In this document: piece after piece, positions 16,349 to 25,276 of the stretch
How the letters are laid out: each line of letters begins with the position of its first letter
How positions within the stretch are numbered: position 1 is the stretch's first letter
Origin: Streptomyces sp. SolWspMP-5a-2
Lineage (GTDB): Bacteria > Actinomycetota > Actinomycetes > Streptomycetales > Streptomycetaceae
Reading direction: 5' to 3'
Assembly: GCF_900091845.1 (NCBI RefSeq)
Contig: NZ_FMCI01000348.1
Location: forward strand, 1 to 64,000
DNA length: 64,000 bases
Made by a program: the position numbers and the translations under genes
The notes under the pieces: generated by a model
Databases searched by the model: none
What the model was told of the DNA's origin: nothing
The model's input: the letters and a program-made list of their open reading frames with translations, nothing else

Positions 16349-16981
16349 ATGACCGACGCCACCGAGTCCGCCGTCTTCTGGGAGAAGCACTACGGCGGTC
16401 TGGACCCGCGGCTGGGCACCCGGCCCAACGCGGTCCTGACCGCCCTGCTCGCCGACCTCGCCCCCGCCACCGGAACCGCCCTCGACCTGGGCTGCGGCCA
16501 CGGCGGCGACGCGCTCTGGCTCGCCGGGCAGGGCTGGGAGGTGACCGCCGTCGACGTGTCGCGGACCGCCCTCGACCGGGTGGCCGGGGCCGCAGCGGCC
16601 GCCGGGGTCGGCGACCGGGTCCGTCCCCGGCGGCACGACCTGGGCGAGACCTTCCCCGAGGGCACCTTCGACCTGGTGACCGCGACCTACTTCCACACCC
16701 CCGTCGCCCTCGCCCGCGAGGACGTCCTGCGCCGGGCCCTGCGGGCGGTCGCTCCCGGGGGCCTGCTGGTCGTGATCGAGCACGCCTCCACCGCCCCCTG
16801 GTCCTGGCTCGCGGGCCAGGACATCCGCTACCCGACGCCCGACGAGGTCGTCGCCTCGCTCCGGCTCGACGGCTCCTGGCAGGTCGAGCGGAGCGAGGCG
16901 CCCCGGCGCACCGCCACAGGACCCGACGGGCAGACCGCGACCGTCACGGACAACGTCATCGCCGTCCGCCGCGTCGCCTGA
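16349..16981 (+). CDS. Class I SAM-dependent methyltransferase
   Basis: This 210-residue soluble methyltransferase has SAM-binding motif I (LDLGCGHGGDALWLA, about residues 46-60) and the acidic end of strand 2 (VTAVDVS). The N-terminal FWEKHYGGLD matches TehB/thiopurine-type small-molecule methyltransferases. The ATG is preceded by GAAAGG. It is transcribed divergently from the XRE-cupin regulator with a 100-bp gap. The likely role is methylation of a small toxic or signalling compound under that regulator's control; the substrate is unknown. Confidence 0.85.
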   Translation: MTDATESAVFWEKHYGGLDPRLGTRPNAVLTALLADLAPATGTALDLGCGHGGDALWLAGQGWEVTAVDVSRTALDRVAGAAAAAGVGDRVRPRRHDLGETFPEGTFDLVTATYFHTPVALAREDVLRRALRAVAPGGLLVVIEHASTAPWSWLAGQDIRYPTPDEVVASLRLDGSWQVERSEAPRRTATGPDGQTATVTDNVIAVRRVA

Positions 16982-17449
16982 CCCGCCGCCGCCCGCCGGG
17001 CCCCGCTCCCCCTGGGCGCGCGGGCCCGGCGGCCGCGTGTCCGGGCGCGGCGGTGGTCCTGGCGGGGCACCGACCCGCCCACTCGCGCGCACGCGAGTAA
17101 AATGGTCGAGCGGTCAACACCGGTCGTCGCGCGCCACCGCGCGCGGTCCGACGCGGAACTCCCGGGCCCGACATGGTCGCCCGCCGGGCCCGGCCAGGGA
17201 GATTGACGAGGGCAGCGAGATGCGACGTCACCGGAGCACTCAGCGATCCGACGGGCCCGGGGGTCGCACCACAGGTCCCCCCGGGCCGCGCGCCTGACAC
17301 CCCGTCGCCGCGGCCGGCATCGAGTCGGCGCCGTACGGGCAGGAGACCGCCGCGGGGCGCCACGCACCGTCTGGGTCACCGTCCCGCCGTCCCGCTCCCA
17401 CCGGCGGCGGGACGGCCGGGGACCCGCCTTCCAACCCGAGGAGATCGCC
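16982..17449. other. Intergenic region of 468 bp before dhaK
   Basis: No gene is supported. It contains GC-rich alternating CG stretches (about 17090-17150) and a perfect stem-loop (17379-17415) immediately before the dhaK ribosome site. The long distance suggests a sizeable regulatory leader for the dha operon. Confidence 0.55.
17379..17415 (+). other. Stem-loop in the dhaK upstream region
   Basis: Perfect 11-bp arms CCGTCCCGCCG (17379-17389) and CGGCGGGACGG (17405-17415) with a 15-nt loop end 22 bp before the dhaK ribosome site (GAGGAG, 17438-17443). It could be an attenuator or an operator. Confidence 0.5.
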
Positions 17450-18442
17450 GTGAAGATGCTGATCAACGTCCCGGAGACCGTGGTGGCCGACGCGCTGCGC
17501 GGTATGGCGGCCGCCCACCCCGAACTGACCGTCGACGTCGACAACCGGGTGATAGTGCGGCGGGACGCCCCGGTGGAGGGGAAGGTCGCCCTCGTGTCGG
17601 GCGGCGGCTCCGGGCACGAGCCCCTGCACGGCGGTTTCGTGGGCCCCGGGATGCTCTCCGCCGCCTGTCCCGGCGAGGTGTTCACCTCCCCGGTGCCCGA
17701 CCAGATGCTGCGGGCCGCCGCGGCCGTGGACAGCGGCGCGGGCGTGCTCTTCGTCGTCAAGAACTACACCGGCGACGTCCTCAACTTCGACATGGCCGCC
17801 GAGCTGGCCGAGGACGAGGGCATCCGGATCGCCAAGGTGCTCGTCGACGACGACGTGGCGGTCACCGACAGCCTGTACACGGCCGGGCGGCGCGGCACCG
17901 GCGCGACCCTCTTCGTGGAGAAGATCGCCGGAGCCGCCGCCGACGAGGGCCAGCCCCTGGAGCGGGTCGAGGCGACGGGCCGTCAGGTCAACGAGAACTC
18001 CCGCAGCTTCGGCGTCGCGCTGAGCGCCTGCTCCACCCCCGCGAAGGGCAGCCCCACCTTCGACCTGCCGGACGGCGAACTGGAGCTGGGCGTCGGCATC
18101 CACGGCGAACCCGGCCGGGAGCGGCGGCCCATGATGACGTCGGGCGAGATAGCCGAGTTCGCGGTGGACGCGATCCTCGACGACATGTCCCCGCGCAACC
18201 CGGTGCTCGTCCTGGTCAACGGCATGGGCGCCACGCCGCTGCTGGAGCTGTACGGCTTCAACGCCGAGGTGCAGCGGGTGCTGACGGCCCGCGGGGTGGC
18301 CGTCGCCCGCACCCTCGTCGGGAACTACGTCACCTCCCTCGACATGGCGGGCGCCTCCGTCACCCTCTGCCAGGTCGACGGCGAGCTGCTGCGCCTGTGG
18401 GACGCGCCGGTGCGGACGGCGGGGCTGCGCTGGGGTATATGA
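17450..18442 (+). CDS. dhaK: Dihydroxyacetone kinase subunit DhaK
   Basis: This 330-residue subunit binds dihydroxyacetone of the PEP-dependent kinase. The glycine-rich GGGSGHEPLHGGFVG segment (about residues 45-60) holds the substrate pocket, and the His in VGIHGEPG (near residue 218) is the residue that forms the covalent hemiaminal with dihydroxyacetone. The length matches the family. The GTG start follows GAGGAG by 6 nt. It is the first gene of dhaKLM. Phosphate would flow from PEP through PTS proteins to DhaM, then DhaL-bound ADP, to give dihydroxyacetone phosphate. Confidence 0.95.
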   Translation: MKMLINVPETVVADALRGMAAAHPELTVDVDNRVIVRRDAPVEGKVALVSGGGSGHEPLHGGFVGPGMLSAACPGEVFTSPVPDQMLRAAAAVDSGAGVLFVVKNYTGDVLNFDMAAELAEDEGIRIAKVLVDDDVAVTDSLYTAGRRGTGATLFVEKIAGAAADEGQPLERVEATGRQVNENSRSFGVALSACSTPAKGSPTFDLPDGELELGVGIHGEPGRERRPMMTSGEIAEFAVDAILDDMSPRNPVLVLVNGMGATPLLELYGFNAEVQRVLTARGVAVARTLVGNYVTSLDMAGASVTLCQVDGELLRLWDAPVRTAGLRWGI

Positions 18443-18491
18443 CACGGTGAGGCCCCGGTAACGCACCGTACGCATCACGTAAGGAGATCAC

Positions 18492-19083
<592 letters not shown>

Positions 19084-19091
<8 letters not shown>

Positions 19092-19494
19092 GGCGAACCT
19101 GGTGGGGATCGTGCTGGTGTCGCACAGCGCCGCGGTCGCCGCGTCCGTCGCCGAACTGGCGCGGGGGCTGACCGGCGGAGGCACGGCCGTGCGGGTCGCC
19201 TCGGCGGGCGGCGCCGAGGACGGCGGGCTCGGCACCAGCGCGGAGCTGATCGCCGGCGCGGCGGCGTCGGTGGACGCCGGGGCGGGCGTCGCCGTGCTCA
19301 CCGATCTGGGCAGCGCCGTGCTCACGGTGAAGGCGCTGCTCGCCGAGGGCGACGAACTCCCGCCCGGCACCCGGCTGGTGGACGCCCCGTTCGTCGAGGG
19401 CGCGGTGGCCGCGGTCGTCACGGCGTCCACCGGCGCCGACCTGGCCGCGGTGGAGGCGGCGGCCGCCGAGGCGTACACGTACCGGAAGGTCTGA
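19084..19494 (+). CDS. dhaM: Phosphocarrier DhaM (EIIA-Man-like domain)
   Basis: This 136-residue protein contains only the EIIA-Man-type domain, with the phosphorylated His in VLVSHSA near residue 11. It accepts phosphate from HPr and passes it to DhaL-ADP. The short form without fused HPr/EI domains means the cell's general PTS proteins must serve it. The GTG start lies inside dhaL. A strong hairpin terminator follows at 19515-19574. Confidence 0.92.
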
Positions 19495-19514
19495 CAAGGG
19501 CACCCGCGGCGCAT

Positions 19515-19574
19515 GACGCCGGGCCGGACGGGACGGGGCGGACGGATCGCCCCGGTTCCGTCCGGCCCGGCGTC
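19515..19574. terminator. Strong bidirectional hairpin between dhaM and TetR gene
   Basis: Perfect 17-bp arms (19515-19531 and 19558-19574) separated by 26 nt. The right arm covers part of the stop codon of the convergent TetR gene. Confidence 0.85.
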
Positions 19575-20211
19575 AGGTCACTCCCTCGGTGGCGGTGGCG
19601 AGGGCCGCGCGCAGGGTGCGTTCGAGGGCCGCCTCCGCCGCCGTGCGGTCGGGACCCGCGTCCGCGTCGTGCCACGCGTGGTGCTCGACGGCCGCCCGCA
19701 GCGCCGCGTTGAACATCGCCGCCTGGACCGTGGCCCGCAGGTCGGCCTCGGGCAGCCCGGCGCGTTCCGCGAGGGCGCGGGCGAAGGCCGGTTCGGCCTC
19801 GTCGTGGGTCCTGAGCCAGACCGCGCGCAGCCCCGGCTCGGTGCGGGTGAGCCGGACCAGGGCGCCGACGGTGGCGCGGTCCGGGCCCCGGGCGACCGCC
19901 AGGTCGGTGGCCAGCTCCGGCACCAGGACGCCGTCCAGGGACTCGCCCGGCGCCCAGTGCCGCAGGCGGTCCGCGAGCAGGTCGACGCCCGCCGTGAACA
20001 GCGGCGCGACGCACGCCTCCTTGCTGGGGAAGTAGCGCCAGACGGTCCGCGCGGAGACGCCGACCGCCTGCCCGATCTGCTCACCGGTGGTCGCCGTCAC
20101 GCCCTGGGCGACGAAGAGGTCGACCGCGGCCCTGGCGATCTCCAGCCGGATCTCGGCCTTGCGCTCCTCGGTGAGGGGCGGGCGTCCGGTGCGTCCGCCG
20201 GCTGCGCTCAT
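19573..20211 (-). CDS. TetR-family regulator
   Basis: This 212-residue regulator has an N-terminal TetR HTH (about 18-65) with the typical VGVSARTVWRYFPSKEA recognition segment. The C-terminal domain resembles the TetR_C acyl-type ligand domain (long helices, RAVWLRTHDEAE). It is divergent from an SDR oxidoreductase. The imperfect inverted repeat at 20261-20285 between them is the likely operator, so the SDR gene is its likely target. Confidence 0.88.
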   Translation of the reverse strand: MSAAGGRTGRPPLTEERKAEIRLEIARAAVDLFVAQGVTATTGEQIGQAVGVSARTVWRYFPSKEACVAPLFTAGVDLLADRLRHWAPGESLDGVLVPELATDLAVARGPDRATVGALVRLTRTEPGLRAVWLRTHDEAEPAFARALAERAGLPEADLRATVQAAMFNAALRAAVEHHAWHDADAGPDRTAAEAALERTLRAALATATEGVT

Positions 20212-20260
20212 GTGGTCCTCCGGCTCAGGTGATCCCGTCTCCCGGCATTCTCCCCCACCC

Positions 20261-20285
20261 CTTTATGTCACTCACAGACAATAAG
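20261..20285. promoter_or_regulatory. Imperfect inverted repeat, probable TetR operator
   Basis: CTTTATGTC (20261-20269) and GACAATAAG (20277-20285) pair at 7 of 9 positions around a 7-bp centre, in the 159-bp gap between the divergent TetR and SDR genes. Confidence 0.45.
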
Positions 20286-20370
20286 TCGTAGAGTGGTCGC
20301 ACCGGGCGGTGATCCCCCCCGCCCGACGACCGGCCGGGCACCCCGCCCACGGCAGACGGGAGCCCTCCAC

Positions 20371-21153
20371 ATGGCCGCAGACGACGGACGCGACGCACCC
20401 GCGGCCGGGGGCCGCAGCGTGATCGTCACCGGAGCGGGTTCGGGCATCGGGCGCGCGACGGCGCTCGCCTTCGCGGCGCTGGGCGACCGGGTCGTGGTGG
20501 CGGACCTGAACGCCGACACGGCCGGTGCCGTCGTCGAGGAGATAGCCGCCGCGGGCGGGACGGCGGTGGCGGCGGTCGGCGACCTCGGCGACCCGGCGGT
20601 GGCCGAGGCGGTGGCGCGGACCGCCGTGGAGCGCTTCGGCGGGGTGGACGTCCTGGTGAACAACGCCGGGATCATGGACCGGATGTCGGCGCTCGCGGAC
20701 GTCTCCGACAGCGAGTGGGAGCGGGTCCTGCGGGTCAACCTCACCGCGCCCTTCCTGCTGACCCGCGCGGTGCTGCCGCACATGCTGGCGGCGGGCCGGG
20801 GCGCGATCGTCAACACCGCCTCCGAGGCGGGCCTGCGGGGCAGTGCGGCGGGCGCCGCCTACACGGCCTCCAAGCACGGGGTGGTGGGGCTGACGAAGAA
20901 CCTCGCGGTGATGTACCGCAAGCAGGGCATCCGGGCCAACGCGATCGCCCCGGGCGGCACCCTGACCGGCATCGTGCTGGAGACCGACCAGGACGCCCAC
21001 GGCCCGGCCGCGCTCGGCCCGCACTTCGTCAACGTCGGACGGCTGGCGCAACCCGAGGAGCAGGCGGCGGCCATCGTCTTCCTCGCCTCGGACGCCGCGG
21101 GCGCCGTCAACGGGGCGGTGCTGCCGGTCGACGACGGCTGGTCGGCGGTCTGA
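20371..21153 (+). CDS. Short-chain dehydrogenase/reductase
   Basis: This 260-residue classical SDR has the NAD(P)-binding TGAGSGIG motif near residue 21, an NNAGI motif near 97, and the catalytic Tyr and Lys in YTASKHG near 167-171. An acidic residue at the end of strand 2 (VVADLNAD) favours NAD over NADP. The ATG has ACGGGAG upstream. It is probably repressed by the divergent TetR. The substrate is unknown. Confidence 0.9.
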   Translation: MAADDGRDAPAAGGRSVIVTGAGSGIGRATALAFAALGDRVVVADLNADTAGAVVEEIAAAGGTAVAAVGDLGDPAVAEAVARTAVERFGGVDVLVNNAGIMDRMSALADVSDSEWERVLRVNLTAPFLLTRAVLPHMLAAGRGAIVNTASEAGLRGSAAGAAYTASKHGVVGLTKNLAVMYRKQGIRANAIAPGGTLTGIVLETDQDAHGPAALGPHFVNVGRLAQPEEQAAAIVFLASDAAGAVNGAVLPVDDGWSAV

Positions 21154-21170
21154 CGGCCACGCCGGGCCGC

Positions 21171-21560
21171 CGGAGCGGTGGCTGGGCCGACGGACGGGGT
21201 GACCCGACGGGCGGGAGAGCCGACCGGCGGGGTGACCCGGTGGGCGGGAGAGCCGACCAGCGGGGTGACCCGGTGGGCCGGTGAGCAGACAGGCGGGGTG
21301 ACCCGACGGGGGGGAGAGCAGACCGGCGGGGTAGCCCGACCGGCGGGGTAGCCCGACCGGCGGGGTAGCCCGACCGGCGGGGTAGCCCGACCGGCGGGGT
21401 AGCCCGACCGGCGGGAGAGCGTCCCGGAGGGAGAGCCGACGGACGGGAGGGCGGCCCGGCCACGCGACCGGGGCGGACGCAGCACGGCCCCCGGGGCGGG
21501 CGGAGCACGGTGCTGGGGCGGACGGAGCACGACCCCCGGGGGCCGTCGGAGCACGACCCC
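21171..21560. repeat. GC-rich minisatellite with 17-bp unit
   Basis: The core is five perfect tandem copies of GACCGGCGGGGTAGCCC at 21321-21405. To its left lie diverged 17-bp variants (for example with GGGGTGACCC), arranged as pairs of about 33 bp. To its right (about 21475-21560) is a second repeat with units of about 22-27 bp containing CGGAGCACGACCCCCGGG. The 17-bp period rotates through all frames, so the long open frames over it are not genes. It sits between the SDR stop and the chitosanase stop (convergent). Confidence 0.9.
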
Positions 21561-21614
21561 CGGGCGCCCCTCGGCGACCGGTGCGGGCCCGCCGTCATGC
21601 CCGCGGCCCCCGCC

Positions 21615-22313
21615 TCACTTGCCGGTCACGAAGAGGCGGGCGAGACGCTCCCCCGTCGCGACGGTGGCGGCACGGTCCTCGATGGGCTTGATCCGGGCGT
21701 CCCGGAAGACGATGTAGGTCACGTCCTCGGAGGTGCCGCCGTTCCTCGGGTCGGCGGCGATGCCCAGGCCGCGGGCGGTGGCGTAGGACGCCTCGCCGAT
21801 GACCCCGCGCGGGCCGATGTCCCCGACCACCGCGTACTGCACCCGCCCGCCGTGCACGACGGCGGCGACGGAACCGCCGCCCACCCCGTGGGCCCGGTGG
21901 TTCCAGACGCGGCTCGGGGCGGGCACGACGATGTACGGGAGCCGTTCGGCGCTGAGCGCGCGCCCGTCCGACTGCGGGAAGGCGGTGGCGTCGGAGAAGA
22001 GGGGGTCGGTGCGGCGGTTGCAGCGGGCGGTGGGCCGTCCGTCGCAGTCGATGTCCAGGTCCGCCTTCCAGAAGACGGCGTCCCGGGTGCCGCACACCGG
22101 GATGTCGGCGGGCCTGCCGTCGTCGCTGCGGTAGCGGCCCCGGGAGATCTGGACGCACCGGTGCGTCCTGGCGAGCAGGTCGGCGGCGCGGACCGTGCCC
22201 TCGCTCCACGCCACCGGCTCCTCCCGGGTCCGGTGCTCGACGGCGGGCGACAGCGCGGGCGCGAGCAGGGCCATGCCTGCCGCGGCCAGCGTCAGCGAAG
22301 GGAGACGCACCAC
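21615..22313 (-). CDS. Secreted GH75 chitosanase
   Basis: This 232-residue enzyme has a signal peptide of about 25 residues. It matches glycoside hydrolase family 75: the FWKADLDIDCDG segment with its Asp-rich strand, then GDIGPRGVIGEAS carrying Asp and Glu nine residues apart (about 163 and 172), the same spacing as the known catalytic pair of the family. It hydrolyses beta-1,4-glucosamine links in chitosan outside the cell. Two adjacent GTG codons (22313, 22310) follow AAAGGG. It is divergent from the FnIII lipoprotein gene, whose promoter has a DasR-like site. A 16-bp inverted repeat lies at 22361-22376. Confidence 0.88.
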   Translation of the reverse strand: MVRLPSLTLAAAGMALLAPALSPAVEHRTREEPVAWSEGTVRAADLLARTHRCVQISRGRYRSDDGRPADIPVCGTRDAVFWKADLDIDCDGRPTARCNRRTDPLFSDATAFPQSDGRALSAERLPYIVVPAPSRVWNHRAHGVGGGSVAAVVHGGRVQYAVVGDIGPRGVIGEASYATARGLGIAADPRNGGTSEDVTYIVFRDARIKPIEDRAATVATGERLARLFVTGK

Positions 22314-22360
22314 AAGGAACCCTTTCCCGGGAGGCTCTGACGGACACTCAGCCCAATCTG

Positions 22361-22376
22361 GTGCCACCCCTGGCAC
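22361..22376. promoter_or_regulatory. Inverted repeat upstream of the GH75 gene
   Basis: GTGCCA-CCCC-TGGCAC is a perfect inverted repeat 48 bp upstream of the chitosanase start. It may be an operator for a sugar-responsive repressor; none can be named. Confidence 0.45.
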
Positions 22377-22711
22377 TCGGCCACCGTAAGGGGGCCGGAC
22401 GGCGCATCCCGCCCACCGCGAGGACACGCGCCCGCCGTTCGGCCTACCGGCGCATGCGGGTCGGCCGGGCTCCACCGGGGAACGGCGGCCTCGGGCGCGC
22501 GGGTCGGGCATCCGCGGGCAGGGGCCGGGAGTCTGAGCCCGTGTCGGCTCCGACCACCCGGCCACCCGCGTCACGGCACGGGGTCAGCGACGACAGCGGG
22601 CCCGCGCCAGCGGCATGAACTTCCTTGCCCTCAAGGCGAGTTCGGCCGCGAATGACTCCAGCATACGTAACGCGGGAGGGTGCTCACGAACCCCCGTCCC
22701 CGTCCGCCCCC

Positions 22712-22753
22712 TTGATGTGGCCCACCGGGGACGTCATATTGGTCCGGACCATT
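22712..22753 (+). promoter_or_regulatory. Promoter with overlapping DasR-like (dre) site
   Basis: A -35 TTGATG (22712-22717) and -10 CATATT (22735-22740) are spaced by 17 bp. The palindrome TGGTCCGGACCA (22740-22751) starts at the last base of the -10. It matches the known DasR consensus core TGGTCTAGACCA except for the central two bases. A repressor there would block the promoter. Confidence 0.6.
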
Positions 22754-22782
22754 GCCGTTCCATCGTCCGGGGAGGCAGAGCC

Positions 22783-23766
22783 GTGCGTCGCGTGACCGTT
22801 CTCCTGCGCCGAACCCTCGTCCTCGCCGCCGCCGCGCCCCTGGCCGTCTCCTGCGCCTGGGGCGGCGGGGACGACGACGGCGGCCGTCTGCCCGGGGCGC
22901 CGGTCGGCGTCACCGCCGAGGCGGGCAGCTCCACCAGCGTCCATGTGATGTGGAACGCGGTCTCGAGCTCCCCCGCCGTCACCGGGTACGCGGTGTACCG
23001 GGACGCCGAGAAGGTGAAGGAGGTGCCCGGCGGCGAGCGGATGACGGACGTCGTACGGCTCTCTCCCGGCACCGCCCACACGTTCACCGTGCGGGCCCGC
23101 GACAGCGAGGGACGGCTCGGACCGCCCAGCCGGGCCGTGCGGGCGACCACCCCGGCGGCCGTCGCCGCCGACCGGAGCGCCCCGTCCCGTCCGGGCGCCG
23201 TCCGGGGGCGGGCCGTCGGCGGCAGGGCCGTCCAGCTCTCCTGGTCAGCCGCCACCGACGACCGCGCCGTGGTCTCCTACGACGTCTACCAGGGGACGAC
23301 GAAGATCCACAGTGTCGGCGGGAGCCAGACCGCGACCGTCGTCACCGGGCTGCGTCCCGGCACCGCCTACGCCTTCACCGTCCGGGCCCGCGACGCCGCC
23401 GACAACCTCTCCGCGCCCGGCACCGCCGTCCGGCTCACCACGCCCGGCACCGACGACGGACGCGACACCGCGCCCACCGGCTTCCGCGCCGCCGGCCACC
23501 GCGCCGACGGCGCCTACTCGCTCGACCTCTCCTGGACCCCGCCGCGTACCGACGGCGTCGTCACCGAGTACCAGATCCGGCTCGACGGACAGCCCGCCAC
23601 CTCCCTCGTCTACGGCGGGGACCCGCCGCGCGGCAGGGCGACCTACAGCTTCTACGTGGGCCGGGAAGCCGGGGTGACCCACCGGGTCCGCCTCCGGGCC
23701 AGGCTGCCCGACGGCACCTGGGGCGGGTACACGGCGGAACGGACCGTGACGACCGGCGAGGACTGA
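22783..23766 (+). CDS. Secreted protein with three fibronectin type III domains, probable lipoprotein
   Basis: This 327-residue protein has a signal peptide ending in LAVSC, a plausible but not ideal lipobox, so it is probably anchored by lipid outside the cell. Three FnIII domains follow (about 40-125, 135-225, 235-325). The first two end with the typical TFTVRARD segments. FnIII domains in actinomycetes are often linked to polysaccharide hydrolases, but no catalytic domain is present here. The GTG start is preceded by GGGGAGG. The DasR-like site over its promoter and the divergent chitosanase suggest a role in chitin or chitosan use. Confidence 0.85.
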   Translation: MRRVTVLLRRTLVLAAAAPLAVSCAWGGGDDDGGRLPGAPVGVTAEAGSSTSVHVMWNAVSSSPAVTGYAVYRDAEKVKEVPGGERMTDVVRLSPGTAHTFTVRARDSEGRLGPPSRAVRATTPAAVAADRSAPSRPGAVRGRAVGGRAVQLSWSAATDDRAVVSYDVYQGTTKIHSVGGSQTATVVTGLRPGTAYAFTVRARDAADNLSAPGTAVRLTTPGTDDGRDTAPTGFRAAGHRADGAYSLDLSWTPPRTDGVVTEYQIRLDGQPATSLVYGGDPPRGRATYSFYVGREAGVTHRVRLRARLPDGTWGGYTAERTVTTGED

Positions 23767-23944
23767 GGGCACCCGCCGCCCGGCCGCGCAACGTGCGCCT
23801 AACGGACGAACGCGTCACCTGCCCGGCCCCGGCCCGGGTGCGCCGGGGGCCGGGGGCACATTGGCTGCCCCTTGAGACAGCACGGGCGATTCCCGATCCC
23901 AGGCGGCGCAAGGGGTTCCGCCGACCGTGCCGTCGGAGGCCCGC

Positions 23945-24565
23945 ATGCGCTCTGCCCTCTCGCTCCCGCGCCCCGCCGTCCCGCCCGTCCTCGCCGCCGG
24001 ACTCACCGCGGCGCTCGCGGTCGCGCTGCCCCTCGCCGCCGCCGCGGCACCGGCCCGCGCCGCGGCCGCGGGCATCTCCGTGAGCACGAGCGGCTCCACC
24101 GTGTCGGTGTCCACCACCACGTGCTCCCACACCAGCGCAAGCGGGAGCTGGGGCACCGCCTCGCTGCTCACCAGCAGCCAGACGAGCGCCCGGCAGGGGC
24201 GTCAGGTCGCGCTCTCGGGCACCGCGAACCTCCAGTCGGCGGCCTGGCAGAGCGTCACCCCGGGCACGTACACCGTCATCGTCGAGTGCTCCAACGGCAC
24301 CGGCGCGGGCACCCAGTCGGTGATCGTGTCGGGGTCCGGCACACCGACCACCTCGTCCACGTCGGCGGCGACCGCCAACCCCAACGCGAACCCGAACTCG
24401 ACCGTGGCGACCGGCGCCCCCTCGCGCGGAGTCCTGGGCGGACTCGGCGGCTCGGTCAAGGACTACGGTCCGGTCACCCTCGGCGTGGGCAGCGCCCTGG
24501 TCGGCACCGGGGTGATCGCGGCGGCCTGGTTCCTGCGCCGCCGCGCCAAGCCGCACCGCCTCTGA
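23945..24565 (+). CDS. Secreted surface protein with C-terminal membrane anchor
   Basis: This 206-residue protein has a signal peptide (about 1-40), an extracellular Ser/Thr-rich beta region with two Cys (near 60 and 119) that may form a disulfide, an Asn/Ser-rich linker, and a C-terminal membrane helix (about 175-197) followed by an RRRAKPHR basic tail. I see no LPXTG-like sortase signal, so anchoring is by the helix. The ATG has GGAGG upstream. The function is unknown; the type is common among Streptomyces surface proteins. Confidence 0.78.
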   Translation: MRSALSLPRPAVPPVLAAGLTAALAVALPLAAAAAPARAAAAGISVSTSGSTVSVSTTTCSHTSASGSWGTASLLTSSQTSARQGRQVALSGTANLQSAAWQSVTPGTYTVIVECSNGTGAGTQSVIVSGSGTPTTSSTSAATANPNANPNSTVATGAPSRGVLGGLGGSVKDYGPVTLGVGSALVGTGVIAAAWFLRRRAKPHRL

Positions 24566-24699
24566 ACCCCGGGCGCCCCGGCCCGCCCGGCGCGGCCTGC
24601 GCGCCCCGCGCCGAACCCGCCCGAAACTGCCCGAACCTGCCCGGCGCCGTTCCGGCCGACCCGGTGCGGGAGTTCGCGGCGCCGCCCCGCCCCGGTCGT

Positions 24700-25254
24700 T
24701 CAGTCCGCGGTGCCGGTGCCGTCCAGGTCCGCGAACTCGGTCAGGGCGTGGTCGAGCCACTCGGTCCAGAAGGTCTCCAGGTCGATGCCCGCGCGCAGGA
24801 CGAGGTGGCGGACCCGGTCCTGGGGGGTGACACGGTCCGGCGGGAAGTCCCGCTCCTCGATCGCCCGGTACTCCGCCAACTGCGCCCGGTGCAGGTCGAG
24901 ATGGCGGCGCAGGTCGGCCTCGATGCCGGTGCCGCCGACGACGGCGGCCGCGCGCAGCCGCAGCAGCAGGGCGTCCCGGTAGGGCTTGGGGTCCTGGGAC
25001 GCGGCGGTCCAGCGGGCGAGTTCCGCGCGTCCGGCCGGGAGTACCTCGTAGCTCCGCTTCTGGCCGCGCGCGGGCCGGTCGGACGGCAGGGCGCGGATGT
25101 GCCCCTCGGACTCCAGCCTGCCCAGCTCGCGGTAGATCTGCTGGTGCGTGGCCGACCAGAAGTAGCCGATCGACCGGTCGAACCTGCGGGTCAGCTCCAG
25201 CCCCGACGACGGCTTCTCCATCAGGGCGGTGAGGATCGCGTGCGGGAGTGACAT
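24700..25254 (-). CDS. PadR-family transcriptional regulator
   Basis: This 184-residue PadR-type repressor has an N-terminal winged helix (about 1-80; the SATHQQIYRELGRLESEG segment is characteristic) and a helical C-terminal dimerisation domain (Vir_act_alpha_C type). It is 22 bp downstream of the 2,4-dienoyl-CoA reductase gene in the same operon. The 14-bp palindrome at 27351-27364 upstream of that gene is a likely operator. Confidence 0.9.
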   Translation of the reverse strand: MSLPHAILTALMEKPSSGLELTRRFDRSIGYFWSATHQQIYRELGRLESEGHIRALPSDRPARGQKRSYEVLPAGRAELARWTAASQDPKPYRDALLLRLRAAAVVGGTGIEADLRRHLDLHRAQLAEYRAIEERDFPPDRVTPQDRVRHLVLRAGIDLETFWTEWLDHALTEFADLDGTGTAD

Positions 25255-25276
25255 GGGGTCATCCTAGGGACGGCGG

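Noticed and set aside
21321..21405. Possible CRISPR array
   Set aside because: The 17-bp units are directly tandem with no spacers, and no cas gene is present.
20859..21554. Minus-strand repeat protein over the minisatellite
   Set aside because: The 17-bp period rotates frame, so the repetitive peptide is an accident of the DNA repeat, and half of it is antisense to the SDR gene.
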